A stretch of 64,000 nucleotides of DNA from Thalassotalea algicola (GTDB taxonomy: Bacteria > Pseudomonadota > Gammaproteobacteria > Enterobacterales > Alteromonadaceae), in contig NZ_JABBXH010000003.1 of assembly GCF_012932965.1 (NCBI RefSeq), forward strand, positions 372,001 to 436,000, given 5' to 3'. Under the pieces are notes generated by a model, which was not told the origin of the DNA, did not search any database, and saw nothing but the letters and a program-made list of their open reading frames with translations. Positions 8,261 to 18,738 of this stretch are shown in pieces. Positions within the stretch are counted from its first letter, which is position 1; each line of letters begins with the position of its first letter. The translations under genes were made by a program, and so were the position numbers.

Positions 8261-9085
8261 CTAGTTATTAACTCCTTGGGTATGAGCTATTGGACCGGCG
8301 ACTATGTCCATACGATCAGCCATTTCCTGATGAGTAAGCGCTTTACAGGCGACTGCTGTTTGACAATCTACCCCAGGCATTCGGCTACCTAGATGTTTCG
8401 TTTGTTTTCTTGCGGCTGCCATTTGCTGACGCAGTAATGTGTCAATGTTTGGAGAGCGCACTGTGATGACTTCTGTACCATCTTCCGGTGGCCAAGCTAA
8501 GGTATTCTGGGCGGTAGTAACAAGCGGTTTTTTCTTGATAGCTGAATAAAGATGAGGAAATTGATTCTTGGATAACTCTTCAAAACTAAGAATATGACCA
8601 ATAAATGCAGGCATATCTTTATGCCCGCCACGATATGCTTGTGCCAGCCATTTGTCAGCTTCAAGCTTGTCATGCTCGCCAAAGCGATCACTGTAATATA
8701 TCGCCCCAAGTAAATAAGGCGCATTTGGGTGGTCGTTATAAGCAGCACGCTTTAAATATTTAACCCCTTGCTCTAAATCGCCAAAATGATCGTTGTTTAA
8801 ATACAGCAATGCTAATTTATATTGCGAACGAACAACGCCAAGTTTAGCGGCTTTTTTATAGTATTTGTGCGCGAGCTTGAGGTTCTTTGTGATACCAAAT
8901 CCGTGATAATAAAATTCTGCTAGTGTCGCAGTAGATTCAGCATGCCCTCGTTTGGCAGACATTTTAAAGTGGGTGAAATAATCTTTGCATCGATCAGTTT
9001 CACAAGGTTCAACTTTCATTTTTGCTTGAGTGCTAGTAGCAAATACCACTAGCATCAATAGTAAGATAGGGGTTACAGCTCTCAT
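8261..9085 (-). CDS. Exported Sel1-repeat protein (paralogue 2)
   Basis: A 274-residue paralogue of the neighbour at 7336-8145 with the same plan: signal peptide, CETDRCKDYFTHF, Sel1-type repeats (AKRGHAESTATLAEFYYHGF; AAKLGVVRSQYKLALLY; AAYNDHPNAPYLLGAIYYS), then EDGTEVITVRSPNID and the two-cysteine C-terminal block GVDCQTAVACKAL. The near-identical layout, with substitutions spread throughout, shows an old tandem duplication. The two genes are about 115 bases apart and the 62-base gap to aceK suggests separate transcription. Function is not recognised. Confidence 0.85.
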   Translation of the reverse strand: MRAVTPILLLMLVVFATSTQAKMKVEPCETDRCKDYFTHFKMSAKRGHAESTATLAEFYYHGFGITKNLKLAHKYYKKAAKLGVVRSQYKLALLYLNNDHFGDLEQGVKYLKRAAYNDHPNAPYLLGAIYYSDRFGEHDKLEADKWLAQAYRGGHKDMPAFIGHILSFEELSKNQFPHLYSAIKKKPLVTTAQNTLAWPPEDGTEVITVRSPNIDTLLRQQMAAARKQTKHLGSRMPGVDCQTAVACKALTHQEMADRMDIVAGPIAHTQGVNN

Positions 9086-9147
9086 ACCTCATTACCAAAT
9101 CGCGGGCACTATGTAACAAGGTATGTCTAAATCTACATTTTGTGTAG

Positions 9148-10890
9148 TTAACTGTGATTAGTGGCAGGTTTGGTGTGATAAAACCTTATATCGTCCGGAT
9201 AGGGAAAAACATCCTCTACAATGCCGTTGGCAACATTTTGCTGTGCTTGTTGCCAATAACTGGCTTCCAGTAATTCGGGGTGATGAACTAAAAATGCTTT
9301 ACGATACTTAGGGTTAGCCAATGCAAAAGTGGCGAGCTCTTCTGGAAACATATCACCTGGCTCAACGGTATACCAAGGCTCTGCCGCATAAATTTGTTCT
9401 TCGGTTTTGGGTTGAGGCTTAACTCTAAAGTTCACCTCATCCATGTAAGTGATTTCATCATAATCGTAAAAGATTACTCGGCCATGGCGGGTAACACCAA
9501 AATTTTTCAGTAGCATATCGCCTGGGAAAATATCGGCGGCAATAAGTTGTTTTATCGCAGTACCGTAGCCAAGCAAAGCATCACTGATTTCTTCATCGTT
9601 AGCATCTGCTAGATACAAATTAAGTGGTGTCATGCGTCGTTCAATATACATGTGTTGAATGATAACCAGATCCTCTTCGTATCGAATTAGTGAGGGGGCT
9701 ACTAGTTCTAGTTCAGCCAATAATTCGTCTGAAAAACGATCTTTTGGAAATGCTACCTCTGAGTATTCCATGGTGTCAGCCATTCGGCCAACTCTGTCAT
9801 GCAGTTTTACTAAGCGATACTTGCTTTTAACATCTTGCTTAGTCATTTTCTTGCTAGGTGCAAATTTATCTTTAATTATTTTAAATACATAAGGGTAGGA
9901 GGGCAGGGTAAATACTGACATCACCATGCCTTTAATTCCTGGCGCCAATGCTAATTTATCGTCACTTTGAGCCAAGTGATGTAAGAAATCTCGATAAAAC
10001 TGTGTCTTGCCTTGCTTGTGATAACCAACAGCGGCATAGAGTTCTGCTTTGGTTTTGCTAGGCATAAGCTCTTGTAGGAAGTTAACTAGTGGTAGTAAGT
10101 ACTTACAGTCAACAAAAAAGTAAGCACGAGCAAAACCAAAGACAACCGCCATATGTTCTTTGTCTGTTAACAAGGTATCAATATAAATATTGCCATCTTC
10201 ATCGTTTAGTAGTGCCACAATAAATGGCGTTTCACCGCCAGGAGAAACCACACGGCCAATTATATAGGCGCCTTTATTTCGATAAAATACCGGATCTAAA
10301 ATATCGAATTTCATTTGACTCACAGGGTAGCGGGTTTTGTCCGCTTGTCTTAAAAAGCGGTCAATTAAAGTATTAATATCGCGTTTCAAGTTTTGGTAGG
10401 GGCGCTCAAATTCTGGTTTGTTTAAAATGGTCGCAATAGTGTCATATAAGCCTTTCTCGTCAGGCTCGTATCGGGTGTACATGACTTTATTCTTTAAGTT
10501 TTCTAAACATTGTTGTGAAGATTCAACAAAAATAAAGGCATTGTGGTAATACTTGCGCTCAAATAGGTGGCAGAATATCGAATTATAAAAGCTCTCGGCT
10601 AAATCAGATTTATTATGATAAAGCAGCTGCTCTATATATTCTTTTTTAACAGCTTGCCAAAGTGTTTCGTCTAGTTCAGTTATAGCGAAATCTTTTTCAA
10701 TGGTGATCAATGTCTCTTTAATTCGAAGATCGTAAAAATCGGTGCGTTGCTTTGATGCTTCTTGAACTTCGTGCCATTGAGCTTGTTCAAATCGCTGTTT
10801 GGCGGAGCGCGTTATTTCGTTAAAAAGGTAAAGGTGTCGCTCGAAGCCGTTGATAATGGTTTTGGCAATTGCTACCGCTAAACTATTCAT
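9148..10890 (-). CDS. aceK: Isocitrate dehydrogenase kinase/phosphatase
   Basis: A 580-residue AceK, about the length of the E. coli protein (578). Recognisable segments include YRFKPEKxxR-like early region, VVSPGGETPFIVALLND, the LPSYPYVFKIIKDKFAPSK kinase-lobe block, RVGRMADTMEYSEVAFP, and GDMLLKNFGVTRHGRVIFYDYDEI near the C-terminus, where the DYDE aspartate should bind metal in the active site. AceK phosphorylates and dephosphorylates isocitrate dehydrogenase, steering carbon into the glyoxylate shunt. The frame is open to a TTG at 10902, but ATG 10890 (MNSLAVAIAK) gives the family start. No aceA/aceB is adjacent, so it is not in the classical aceBAK operon here. Confidence 0.95.
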   Translation of the reverse strand: MNSLAVAIAKTIINGFERHLYLFNEITRSAKQRFEQAQWHEVQEASKQRTDFYDLRIKETLITIEKDFAITELDETLWQAVKKEYIEQLLYHNKSDLAESFYNSIFCHLFERKYYHNAFIFVESSQQCLENLKNKVMYTRYEPDEKGLYDTIATILNKPEFERPYQNLKRDINTLIDRFLRQADKTRYPVSQMKFDILDPVFYRNKGAYIIGRVVSPGGETPFIVALLNDEDGNIYIDTLLTDKEHMAVVFGFARAYFFVDCKYLLPLVNFLQELMPSKTKAELYAAVGYHKQGKTQFYRDFLHHLAQSDDKLALAPGIKGMVMSVFTLPSYPYVFKIIKDKFAPSKKMTKQDVKSKYRLVKLHDRVGRMADTMEYSEVAFPKDRFSDELLAELELVAPSLIRYEEDLVIIQHMYIERRMTPLNLYLADANDEEISDALLGYGTAIKQLIAADIFPGDMLLKNFGVTRHGRVIFYDYDEITYMDEVNFRVKPQPKTEEQIYAAEPWYTVEPGDMFPEELATFALANPKYRKAFLVHHPELLEASYWQQAQQNVANGIVEDVFPYPDDIRFYHTKPATNHS

Positions 10891-11066
10891 TTTTATAACC
10901 AATTTTTGTTTTTCTGGTTAGACCAGATAAGCCTATTCATTGAGCATAACGCAAGATAATAAAATCGTCCTGTTTATTTTGCTAAATATTGATCATCAAC
11001 AAGGTTAATATTGCTTGAATTTCCGCCGCCTCGGCACTAGACTTACGCGGTTTTTTTGTTGGTTAA

Positions 11067-11072
11067 TATAAT
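11067..11072 (+). promoter_or_regulatory. TATAAT -10 element just before queA
   Basis: A perfect TATAAT lies 6 bases before the queA start codon, and no Shine-Dalgarno sequence precedes that start. If this is the -10 box, transcription would begin at or near the ATG at 11079, making the mRNA leaderless or nearly so. No good -35 is seen. Confidence 0.35.
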
Positions 11073-11078
11073 ATTACT

Positions 11079-12131
11079 ATGCGCGTTTCTGATTTTGCCT
11101 TTGATTTACCGGAAGAGTTAATCGCTCGCTACCCAAAAAGTGACCGAACTGCTAGTCGTTTAATGACCGTAGATGGTGATTCAGGTGCTATTGAAGATGG
11201 TACTTTTACTCACGTGCTAGATAAACTAAACGCTGGCGATTTACTGATTTTTAACAATACGCGCGTTATTCCCGCTCGGATGTTTGGTAAAAAAGCATCC
11301 GGAGGCAAACTCGAAGTATTAGTAGAGCGCATTCTGAACGAACATAGCGTGTTAGCACATGTTCGTTGTAGCAAGTCACCTAAGCCAGGTAGTGAGATTA
11401 TATTAGAAGACAGCGTGCACGTAACAATGGTAGCCCGTCACGATGCATTATTTGAGCTTAAATTTGAGTCTCAAGAAAATGTACTCGATATTTTAGAACG
11501 TATTGGCCATATGCCTTTACCGCCCTATATTGACCGACCAGATGAAGAGTCTGATAAAGAACGTTACCAAACCGTTTATAACGAAAAGCCAGGAGCGGTA
11601 GCGGCACCAACAGCAGGTTTGCATTTTGATGATGCATTGCTCGAACAAATTAAAGCCAAAGGTGTTGAATTAGCCTTTGTTACATTGCATGTTGGCGCTG
11701 GTACTTTTCAGCCAGTTAAAGTAGATGAAATCGCCGATCATGTTATGCATGCTGAATATGTTGAAGTGCCAAGCGATGTCGTTGACAAAATTGAACAAAC
11801 TAAAGCCAATGGTGGTCGAGTTGTTGCGGTAGGCACAACATCTATGCGCAGTCTTGAAAGTGCTGCCAAAGCGGCTGATGAACAAGGCAAACTCATCATT
11901 CCATTTTATCAAGATACCGATATTTTTATTACGCCAGGCTATAACTTTAAAGTGGTTGATTGCTTGATTACCAACTTCCATTTGTCTGAATCAACATTAC
12001 TTATGCTGGTAAGTGCGTTTAGTGGCTACGAGCATATGATGAATGCTTATCAGCACGCGGTTGAAGAAAAATATCGCTTCTTTTCTTATGGCGATGCGAT
12101 GTTTTTGACTAAGGCATCGAGCGGCGCATAA
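11079..12131 (+). CDS. queA: S-adenosylmethionine:tRNA ribosyltransferase-isomerase
   Basis: A 350-residue QueA, which transfers the ribosyl moiety of SAM to preQ1 in tRNA to form epoxyqueuosine. Characteristic stretches are [19 protein letters not shown] at the N-terminus, [42 protein letters not shown] and [19 protein letters not shown]. It is upstream of tgt, which acts one step earlier in queuosine synthesis. The intergenic gap holds a hairpin (12187-12217). The start is MRVSDF, with a perfect TATAAT only six bases upstream. Confidence 0.97.
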   Translation: MRVSDFAFDLPEELIARYPKSDRTASRLMTVDGDSGAIEDGTFTHVLDKLNAGDLLIFNNTRVIPARMFGKKASGGKLEVLVERILNEHSVLAHVRCSKSPKPGSEIILEDSVHVTMVARHDALFELKFESQENVLDILERIGHMPLPPYIDRPDEESDKERYQTVYNEKPGAVAAPTAGLHFDDALLEQIKAKGVELAFVTLHVGAGTFQPVKVDEIADHVMHAEYVEVPSDVVDKIEQTKANGGRVVAVGTTSMRSLESAAKAADEQGKLIIPFYQDTDIFITPGYNFKVVDCLITNFHLSESTLLMLVSAFSGYEHMMNAYQHAVEEKYRFFSYGDAMFLTKASSGA

Positions 12132-12186
12132 TACTGTGAGAAGCCCAGCATAAAAAACTGAGATATTAAGTAACAATATACAAGTA

Positions 12187-12217
12187 TGTTCACACTGAGC
12201 TTGTCAACGTGTGAACA
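12187..12217 (+). repeat. Perfect inverted repeat in the queA-tgt gap
   Basis: TGTTCACAC (12187-12195) and GTGTGAACA (12209-12217) make a perfect nine-pair stem with a 13-base loop, about 50 bases before the tgt start. No T-tract follows, so it is not an intrinsic terminator. It could be an mRNA structure or a binding site for a dimeric regulator. Confidence 0.55.
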
Positions 12218-12231
12218 ATTATTAACTTTAA

Positions 12232-13401
<1,170 letters not shown>

Positions 13402-13457
13402 GCGTTTGCCCATATAGAAAAAAATTTAATTTATAACGATTAGAAGTAGAGGAAATT

Positions 13458-13787
13458 ATGAGTCTAACTTTAGGTACAGTATTTGCCCAAGCACAACCAC
13501 AAGGTGGCGGCATGGAAATGTTAATCATGTTAGCGGTATTTGGTTTAGTGTTTTACTTTATGATTTACCGTCCGCAAGCTAAGCGTGTAAAAGAGCACAA
13601 GACGTTAATGTCAGCATTATCAAAAGGTGATGAAGTGCTAACGCAAGGCGGACTAGTTGGTAAAGTGACTAAAGTATCTGATGAAAAAGACTTTGTAGTT
13701 ATTTCAATAGCAGAGACTACTGAAGTAACGGTTCAAAAAGCTTCTATCAGTGCAGTATTGCCAAAAGGAACAATGAAAAGCCTCTAA
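13458..13787 (+). CDS. yajC: Preprotein translocase accessory subunit YajC
   Basis: A 109-residue inner-membrane protein with one membrane helix (MEMLIMLAVFGLVFYFMIY, about residues 17-36), the YRPQAKRVKEHK basic follow-on and a small cytoplasmic beta domain (GDEVLTQGGLVGKVTKV). It belongs to the SecDF-YajC complex assisting Sec translocation. The last codons and stop lie inside a terminator-like hairpin (13776-13801), so transcription into secD may be attenuated here. Confidence 0.96.
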   Translation: MSLTLGTVFAQAQPQGGGMEMLIMLAVFGLVFYFMIYRPQAKRVKEHKTLMSALSKGDEVLTQGGLVGKVTKVSDEKDFVVISIAETTEVTVQKASISAVLPKGTMKSL

Positions 13788-13801
13788 TCGAGGCTTTTTT
13801 C
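13776..13801 (+). terminator. Terminator/attenuator hairpin overlapping the yajC stop
   Basis: AAAAGCCTC (13776-13784), loop of five bases, GAGGCTTTT (13790-13798), then more T. The nine-pair stem and T-tract form a typical intrinsic terminator, but it sits within the yajC end and only 17 bases before the secD GTG. It probably lets only part of the transcription pass. Confidence 0.75.
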
Positions 13802-13817
13802 GTACTAAGGAAACATT

Positions 13818-15665
13818 GTGTTAAATAAAACGCCTTTATGGAAAACACTACTAGTAATCTTTGTGATTACTATTGGTGCTTTGTATGCTTCACCAAACCT
13901 TTATGGTGAAGACCCAGCAGTTCAGGTTTCTGGGTTAAGAGGTGTTGAAGTAGATGCTTCGACACTGGATCAAATTAAATCTCAGCTGGATGAAAATAAC
14001 ATTGAAACCATGAGCGTCGCATTAGAAGACGGTCAAGTGTTAGCTCGTTTTAAAGACACTGAGAATCAACTTAAAGCCCGTGACTTATTAGACGACACTT
14101 ACGGTCGAGACTACTCTGTTGCACTTAACTTAACACCCGCTACTCCAGATTGGTTAGCGGCCGTTGGTGGAACGCCAATGAAGTTAGGTTTGGACTTAAG
14201 TGGTGGTGTGAGCTTCTTAATGGAAGTGAACATGAAAGAAGCGGTTAACAAAGCACAAACTGGCTTAGTAGGTGATTTTCGCAGTGAATTACGTGGCGAA
14301 AAAATTCGCTACCGCAGCGTAAAGGCTGATGGTGATGCAGTTAAAGTTATATTCCGCAATGTAGAAGACATCGAAAAAGCAGAAGATTTTTTAAGTAAGC
14401 AAAATCGCGACTTGTTATTCACAATTGATGAAGACGCATTGACACTTAAAGCAACGATGACTGAGCAAAAGCAAAAAGAAATTCGTGAATATGCGCTTCA
14501 GCAAAATATTACCATTATTCGTAATCGTGTGAACGAATTAGGTGTAGCTGAGCCATTAGTACAACGTCAGGGTCAAAAACACATTGTTATTGAGTTACCA
14601 GGTGTACAAGACACAGCTAAAGCCAAAGAAATTTTAAATGCGACGGCAACGATCGAGTTTAGAATGGTTGACTCAGACAACGATATTTCAAATGCGTTAG
14701 ACGGCCGAGTACCTGCTAGCTCTCAATTACTTTATGAGCGCAACGGCACGCCGGTGCTATTGAAAAAGCGCATTATGTTAACTGGTGATCATATTGTTGA
14801 TGCCAACTCTGGTTTTGACGAATATAGTCGTCCACAAGTTAATATTACCCTTGATTCGCCAGGTGGTAGTAAGTTCTCTAATGCGACGAAAGACAATATT
14901 GGCAAACCTATGGCAACGGTATTTATCGAGTACAAAGGTACTGATAGAAAAGACGCCGAAGGCAATATGATCTTTGAAAAAGTGGAAGAGGTAATCTCGG
15001 TTGCGACTATACAAGCACGTTTAGGTAAAAGCTTCCGTATTACTGGTGCAGGTTCTCAACAAGAAGCGCATAACTTAGCATTGCTACTTCGCGCGGGTGC
15101 GTTAATCGCGCCTATCCAAATTGTTGAAGAACGTACTGTTGGTCCTTCATTAGGTGCAGAAAACATTAAGTTAGGCTTCCAAGCAATTGTTGGTGGTTTT
15201 GCATTAGTATTTATCTTTATGATGATTTACTACCGGGCATTTGGTGTAGTAGCTAACTTAGCGTTAGGTGCTAACTTAATTATGATTGTTGGTGTAATGT
15301 CGATGATCCCAGGCGCTACATTAACGCTACCAGGTATGGCGGGTATCGTTTTAACCGTTGGTATGGCGGTCGATGCAAACGTACTAATCTTTGAACGTAT
15401 CCGAGAAGAATTGCGCAGCGGTAAATCAGTGCAGCAATCAATTCATCAAGGTTATGACGCAGCTTTCTCAACCATTTTAGATGCAAATATTACGACGTTA
15501 ATTGCTGCATTCATTCTATTTGCTGTAGGCACGGGTCCGATCAAAGGGTTCGCGGTAACACTTTCAATCGGTATTATTACGTCAATGTTCACAGCGATTG
15601 TTGGTACACGTACCGTAGTAAACGCAGTTTGGGGCGGTAAACGCCTTGATAAATTAAGTATCTAG
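13818..15665 (+). CDS. secD: Protein translocase subunit SecD
   Basis: A 615-residue SecD with an N-terminal membrane helix, a large periplasmic domain ([47 protein letters not shown]) and a C-terminal membrane block ([41 protein letters not shown]). It uses proton motive force with SecF to pull preproteins across the membrane. The start is GTG, preceded by AAGGAA. It is separated from secF by 11 bases and from yajC by a hairpin. Confidence 0.98.
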   Translation: MLNKTPLWKTLLVIFVITIGALYASPNLYGEDPAVQVSGLRGVEVDASTLDQIKSQLDENNIETMSVALEDGQVLARFKDTENQLKARDLLDDTYGRDYSVALNLTPATPDWLAAVGGTPMKLGLDLSGGVSFLMEVNMKEAVNKAQTGLVGDFRSELRGEKIRYRSVKADGDAVKVIFRNVEDIEKAEDFLSKQNRDLLFTIDEDALTLKATMTEQKQKEIREYALQQNITIIRNRVNELGVAEPLVQRQGQKHIVIELPGVQDTAKAKEILNATATIEFRMVDSDNDISNALDGRVPASSQLLYERNGTPVLLKKRIMLTGDHIVDANSGFDEYSRPQVNITLDSPGGSKFSNATKDNIGKPMATVFIEYKGTDRKDAEGNMIFEKVEEVISVATIQARLGKSFRITGAGSQQEAHNLALLLRAGALIAPIQIVEERTVGPSLGAENIKLGFQAIVGGFALVFIFMMIYYRAFGVVANLALGANLIMIVGVMSMIPGATLTLPGMAGIVLTVGMAVDANVLIFERIREELRSGKSVQQSIHQGYDAAFSTILDANITTLIAAFILFAVGTGPIKGFAVTLSIGIITSMFTAIVGTRTVVNAVWGGKRLDKLSI

Positions 15666-15676
15666 GTGATAGTGAA

Positions 15677-16624
15677 ATGCAAATTTTAAAATTAAATGAA
15701 ACTGTTGCCTTCATGCGTATACGCAAACCGGCAATGATCCTAAGTATTATTGTAATGTTGGCGGCGATAGCTTCGCTTGCAACAAACAAATTGAACTTTG
15801 GTTTAGATTTTACTGGTGGTGTGAAAGTTGAAGTAGGCTTTGAACAAGCCGCCGACTTAAAGAAAATGCGTGAAGTACTAGATGCTAACGGATTTGATGA
15901 TGCTGTAGTGCAGCTTTTCGGTACTAGTCGTGATGTTGTTATCCGTATGGGGGAACGCCCTAACGTAAAAGCTGAAATGCTAGGTAATGAGATCTTAGAT
16001 ATCTTAAAAGAAGGTATGGGCGTAAATGTTGAAATGCGCCGTATCGAATTTGTTGGTGCTAGTGTTGGTGGCGAATTAACCGAGCAAGGTGGCCTTGCTA
16101 TGCTAACTGCATTAATTTGTATCTTAGTGTATGTTGCATTCCGTTTTGAATGGCGCTTTGCTGTTGGTTCAGTATTCGCATTATTTCACGATGTATTGTT
16201 AACCTTAGGTTTATTCTCGGTATTGCAAATAGAGTTCGATTTAACGGTACTTGCCGCGATACTTGCGGTTATAGGTTACTCACTAAACGATACCATTGTT
16301 GTATCTGACCGTATTCGTGAGAATTTCCGCAAAGTACGTGAAGGCGGCCCTGAAGAGATAATTAATATCTCATTAACGCAAACGTTAAGCCGTACTTTTA
16401 TTACTTCAATAACAACGCTATTAGTATTAGCTGCACTATTCTTTAAAGGTGGTGCGCTAATCCATGGTTTTGCTACAGCATTACTATTTGGTGTATTTGT
16501 TGGTACATACTCTTCAATCTATATCGCAAGCTCTGTTGCATTGGCATTTGGTATTTCAAAAGAAGACTTAATTCCAGAAGTGATTGAAAAAGAAGGTGCA
16601 GACCAAGAAGAAATGATGCCTTAA
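15677..16624 (+). CDS. secF: Protein translocase subunit SecF
   Basis: A 315-residue SecF, partner of SecD. N-terminal membrane helix, GLDFTGGVKVEVGFE, RRIEFVGASVGGELTEQGG, and the core membrane motif FSVLQIEFDLTVLAAILAVIGYSLNDTIVVSDRIREN are all family-typical. A strong terminator 25 bases after the stop closes the operon. Confidence 0.98.
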   Translation: MQILKLNETVAFMRIRKPAMILSIIVMLAAIASLATNKLNFGLDFTGGVKVEVGFEQAADLKKMREVLDANGFDDAVVQLFGTSRDVVIRMGERPNVKAEMLGNEILDILKEGMGVNVEMRRIEFVGASVGGELTEQGGLAMLTALICILVYVAFRFEWRFAVGSVFALFHDVLLTLGLFSVLQIEFDLTVLAAILAVIGYSLNDTIVVSDRIRENFRKVREGGPEEIINISLTQTLSRTFITSITTLLVLAALFFKGGALIHGFATALLFGVFVGTYSSIYIASSVALAFGISKEDLIPEVIEKEGADQEEMMP

Positions 16625-16648
16625 ATTATAGGTCATTGATTTCAATAT

Positions 16649-16688
16649 AATCCGAGTCTCATTGCAAATTGAGACTCGGATTTTTTTT
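16649..16688 (+). terminator. Strong intrinsic terminator after secF
   Basis: AATCCGAGTCTCA (16649-16661) pairs with TGAGACTCGGATT (16670-16682), loop of eight bases, and continues into an eight-base T-tract. It is the end of the yajC-secD-secF transcript. Confidence 0.92.
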
Positions 16689-16812
16689 GCTAAAATTTTT
16701 TAACCCCATTTTTATCTACCATTCGTTTTATTACTGAAGCGTTATGTTTCCTAGCTAGTAACTTTATGTCCTGTGCACAGGCGGCAACTAAATCAATATG
16801 GTAGGAATTAAC

Positions 16813-17421
16813 ATGAATAAATTAATCAGTTCGATTGGGTTAGGAGTAGCCACGACATTTGCCCTTTTTGTATTTATGGCAAAATTAATCTCCAGTGATG
16901 ACTTAAATTGGCAAGACACGGAAAAGCCGCCGGTTATTACCGTACTTCAAACACCAGATGAGCCAAAAGTGGTACCTAGAGAGCGTCCAAAGCTAACACC
17001 GCCACCACCTCAACAGCTCCCACGAGTACAAAACGAAATGGTTAGTGAGGTTAGCGATGCTATATTGCCGGGATACCAACCTACAGGGTTGAAGATAAAA
17101 ACAGATATTGGCATTGGTAATAAGTTTAACGTTGCGCCAGATGGCGATGCTCGTCCAATAGTTCGCGTAAATCCTAAATACCCAGTACCCGCAGCTCGCG
17201 ATGGCATTGAAGGTTGGGTTAGTTTGAGTTTTGACATTAATGAAATAGGAGAAGTGGTTAATGTTAAAGTTACGGATGCCGAGCCTAAGCGTATATTCAA
17301 TAAGGCGGCAACGCAGGCGTTAAGAAGATGGAAATATCGCGCTAAAATCGTTGATGGTAAGCCAATAGTTCAACATAATCTTTCCGTGTTGTTAGAGTTT
17401 AATATGTCACAAAGCAGTTAG
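16813..17421 (+). CDS. TonB-family energy transducer-like protein
   Basis: A 202-residue protein with an N-terminal membrane helix (SIGLGVATTFALFVFMAKLI), a proline-rich periplasmic linker (PKLTPPPPQQLP) and a C-terminal TonB_C domain (NPKYPVPAARDGIEGWVSL ... AATQALRRWKYRA). TonB proteins couple proton motive force from ExbBD to outer-membrane receptors. The start is ATG 16813, preceded by TAGGA with seven bases of spacing. A leftward ATG at 16798 lacks a good site. It is the first of a three-gene run ending with an ECF sigma factor and a second TonB_C protein. There is no exbBD or receptor gene adjacent, so it may serve signalling as much as transport. Confidence 0.85.
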   Translation: MNKLISSIGLGVATTFALFVFMAKLISSDDLNWQDTEKPPVITVLQTPDEPKVVPRERPKLTPPPPQQLPRVQNEMVSEVSDAILPGYQPTGLKIKTDIGIGNKFNVAPDGDARPIVRVNPKYPVPAARDGIEGWVSLSFDINEIGEVVNVKVTDAEPKRIFNKAATQALRRWKYRAKIVDGKPIVQHNLSVLLEFNMSQSS

Positions 17422-17430
17422 GAGTTGTTT

Positions 17431-17988
17431 TTGAAGTTACCCTCAAAAATAAAAGGATTATTATCGACAGGAACTTCGCCAGAGTATCTTTGGCGAAAGT
17501 TTTACCGAACAAGGAAGCCAGAATATTTGGCTTCTCTTGTTCAGCTATTTAATCAGCCATTGTTTCACTATCTACTCACGTTAACTGACGCTAGCACTGC
17601 TGAGGATGTTATCCAAACAGTTTGGTTGAAGGTACTTAAAATGGATACCCCTCAAACAAGTGATATTGTGGTCAAATCTTGGTTGTTTAAAGTGGCTCGA
17701 AATTCTCTCATCGATGAACTGAGAAGGCTCAACCGTTGGCGTTACGAAGAATTAAAAGAACATACAATTGAACTGGAAGTGCCACTAGAAATAAAAGTAT
17801 TTGACGATAGGCTCGGCAAATTTAATTGGGCACTAAGCAAGCTCTCATTTGCCCAAAAAGAAGCATTTATTTTTCAGCAGGAAGGGTTTTCATTAATGGA
17901 AATATGTGAAATCACCGACGAAAGCTTTGAGACAATAAAAAGTCGAATACGTTATGCCAAAGCCAATTTAAAAAGGCTAATGAGTTAA
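17431..17988 (+). CDS. ECF-type RNA polymerase sigma factor
   Basis: A 185-residue group IV sigma factor. Sigma region 2 is seen in ASTAEDVIQTVWLKVLKMDTP and VKSWLFKVARNSLIDELRRLNRW; region 4 in LSFAQKEAFIFQQEGFSLMEICEI with ESFETIKSRIRYAKANLKRLM. The start TTG at 17431 has GGAG six bases upstream (17421-17424); the TTG at 17425 abuts the site with no spacing. It is sandwiched between two TonB_C proteins; the second carries a membrane helix and a cytosolic N-terminus, the position of an anti-sigma factor. Its regulon cannot be read from this window. Confidence 0.85.
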   Translation: MKLPSKIKGLLSTGTSPEYLWRKFYRTRKPEYLASLVQLFNQPLFHYLLTLTDASTAEDVIQTVWLKVLKMDTPQTSDIVVKSWLFKVARNSLIDELRRLNRWRYEELKEHTIELEVPLEIKVFDDRLGKFNWALSKLSFAQKEAFIFQQEGFSLMEICEITDESFETIKSRIRYAKANLKRLMS

Positions 17989-17991
17989 TTT

Positions 17992-18696
17992 ATGAAAAAC
18001 AATGAATTTGAACAAGAATTGAATGAGCTTTATCGCCAACGAAAAGAACTGGTAAAAGCCCCACCAATCGATGTGCTTAAAAGTGAAGGTAAAGGCGTTT
18101 ATGTACCTAGGTACTTAAAGTTTGCTGTTTTAAGTCTGTTTGGCGGTGTTGCCTCATTTGGCGTGCTTGCATTAATTACTCACTTCGCAGCGCCTAAGGT
18201 CCAGCCACCTGTGATTGATGGTACGGCAACACTTTTGCCTGTAGAAATTGCCTCACCTGATTTGGATGAGCCCATAACAATCAAGACATCGCTACCACCT
18301 ATTCCAAAAATTGTTATAAGGCCGATAGAGACTCGTTCGATGCCAAATGGCACTGAAAAAATTCACGCAGCTAAAGATTTTCAACAAGCAAATGAAGACA
18401 TTAATTCATTAGTTATCCCTGAGGTAGCTAAACCAAATGTACAGCAGCTAATCCCTTTATTGAAAGTGCTGCCTGAATACCCTAAAAGTGTAGCAAGAAA
18501 GAAAGCCAGTGGTGTAGTTAGGTTGAGCTATGAAGTTAATGCTAAAGGTGAAGTAATCAATATTAAAGTTGAGCAAGCACAAGGTGAACGTTTGCTGAGA
18601 AGGGCGGCTCAAAAAGCCCTCAGCCAATGGCGTTATCCAAAAAATGAATCTAGTCAGGGGCGATTAGAAGTATTATTTGATTTTACAGTTAGCTAG
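17992..18696 (+). CDS. Membrane-anchored TonB_C-domain protein, possible anti-sigma role
   Basis: A 234-residue protein with a short cytosolic N-terminus (about 40 residues: NEFEQELNELYRQRKELVKAP), one membrane helix (FAVLSLFGGVASFGVLALITHF), a proline-rich periplasmic linker and a C-terminal TonB_C domain (LKVLPEYPKSVARKKASGVVRLSYEVNAKGEVI ... AAQKALSQWRYP). Three bases after the sigma gene stop. Anti-sigma factors are normally encoded next to their ECF sigma and have just this topology: cytosolic binding part, one helix, periplasmic sensor. The TonB_C sensor part is unusual. The anti-sigma role is an inference from layout; the sigma-binding helices are not proven. Confidence 0.75.
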   Translation: MKNNEFEQELNELYRQRKELVKAPPIDVLKSEGKGVYVPRYLKFAVLSLFGGVASFGVLALITHFAAPKVQPPVIDGTATLLPVEIASPDLDEPITIKTSLPPIPKIVIRPIETRSMPNGTEKIHAAKDFQQANEDINSLVIPEVAKPNVQQLIPLLKVLPEYPKSVARKKASGVVRLSYEVNAKGEVINIKVEQAQGERLLRRAAQKALSQWRYPKNESSQGRLEVLFDFTVS

Positions 18697-18709
18697 CGAA
18701 AAATATTAT

Positions 18710-18738
18710 GTTACTTGCCAATATGGCTGGCAAGTAAC
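18710..18738. terminator. Hairpin at convergent end of the TonB-sigma-TonB operon
   Basis: GTTACTTGCCA (18710-18720) and TGGCAAGTAAC (18728-18738) are a perfect eleven-pair stem with a seven-base loop, 13 bases after the last stop. It also forms the end of the minus-strand gene that stops at 18711. The T-tracts are weak on both sides, but placement between convergent genes fits a bidirectional terminator. Confidence 0.6.
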
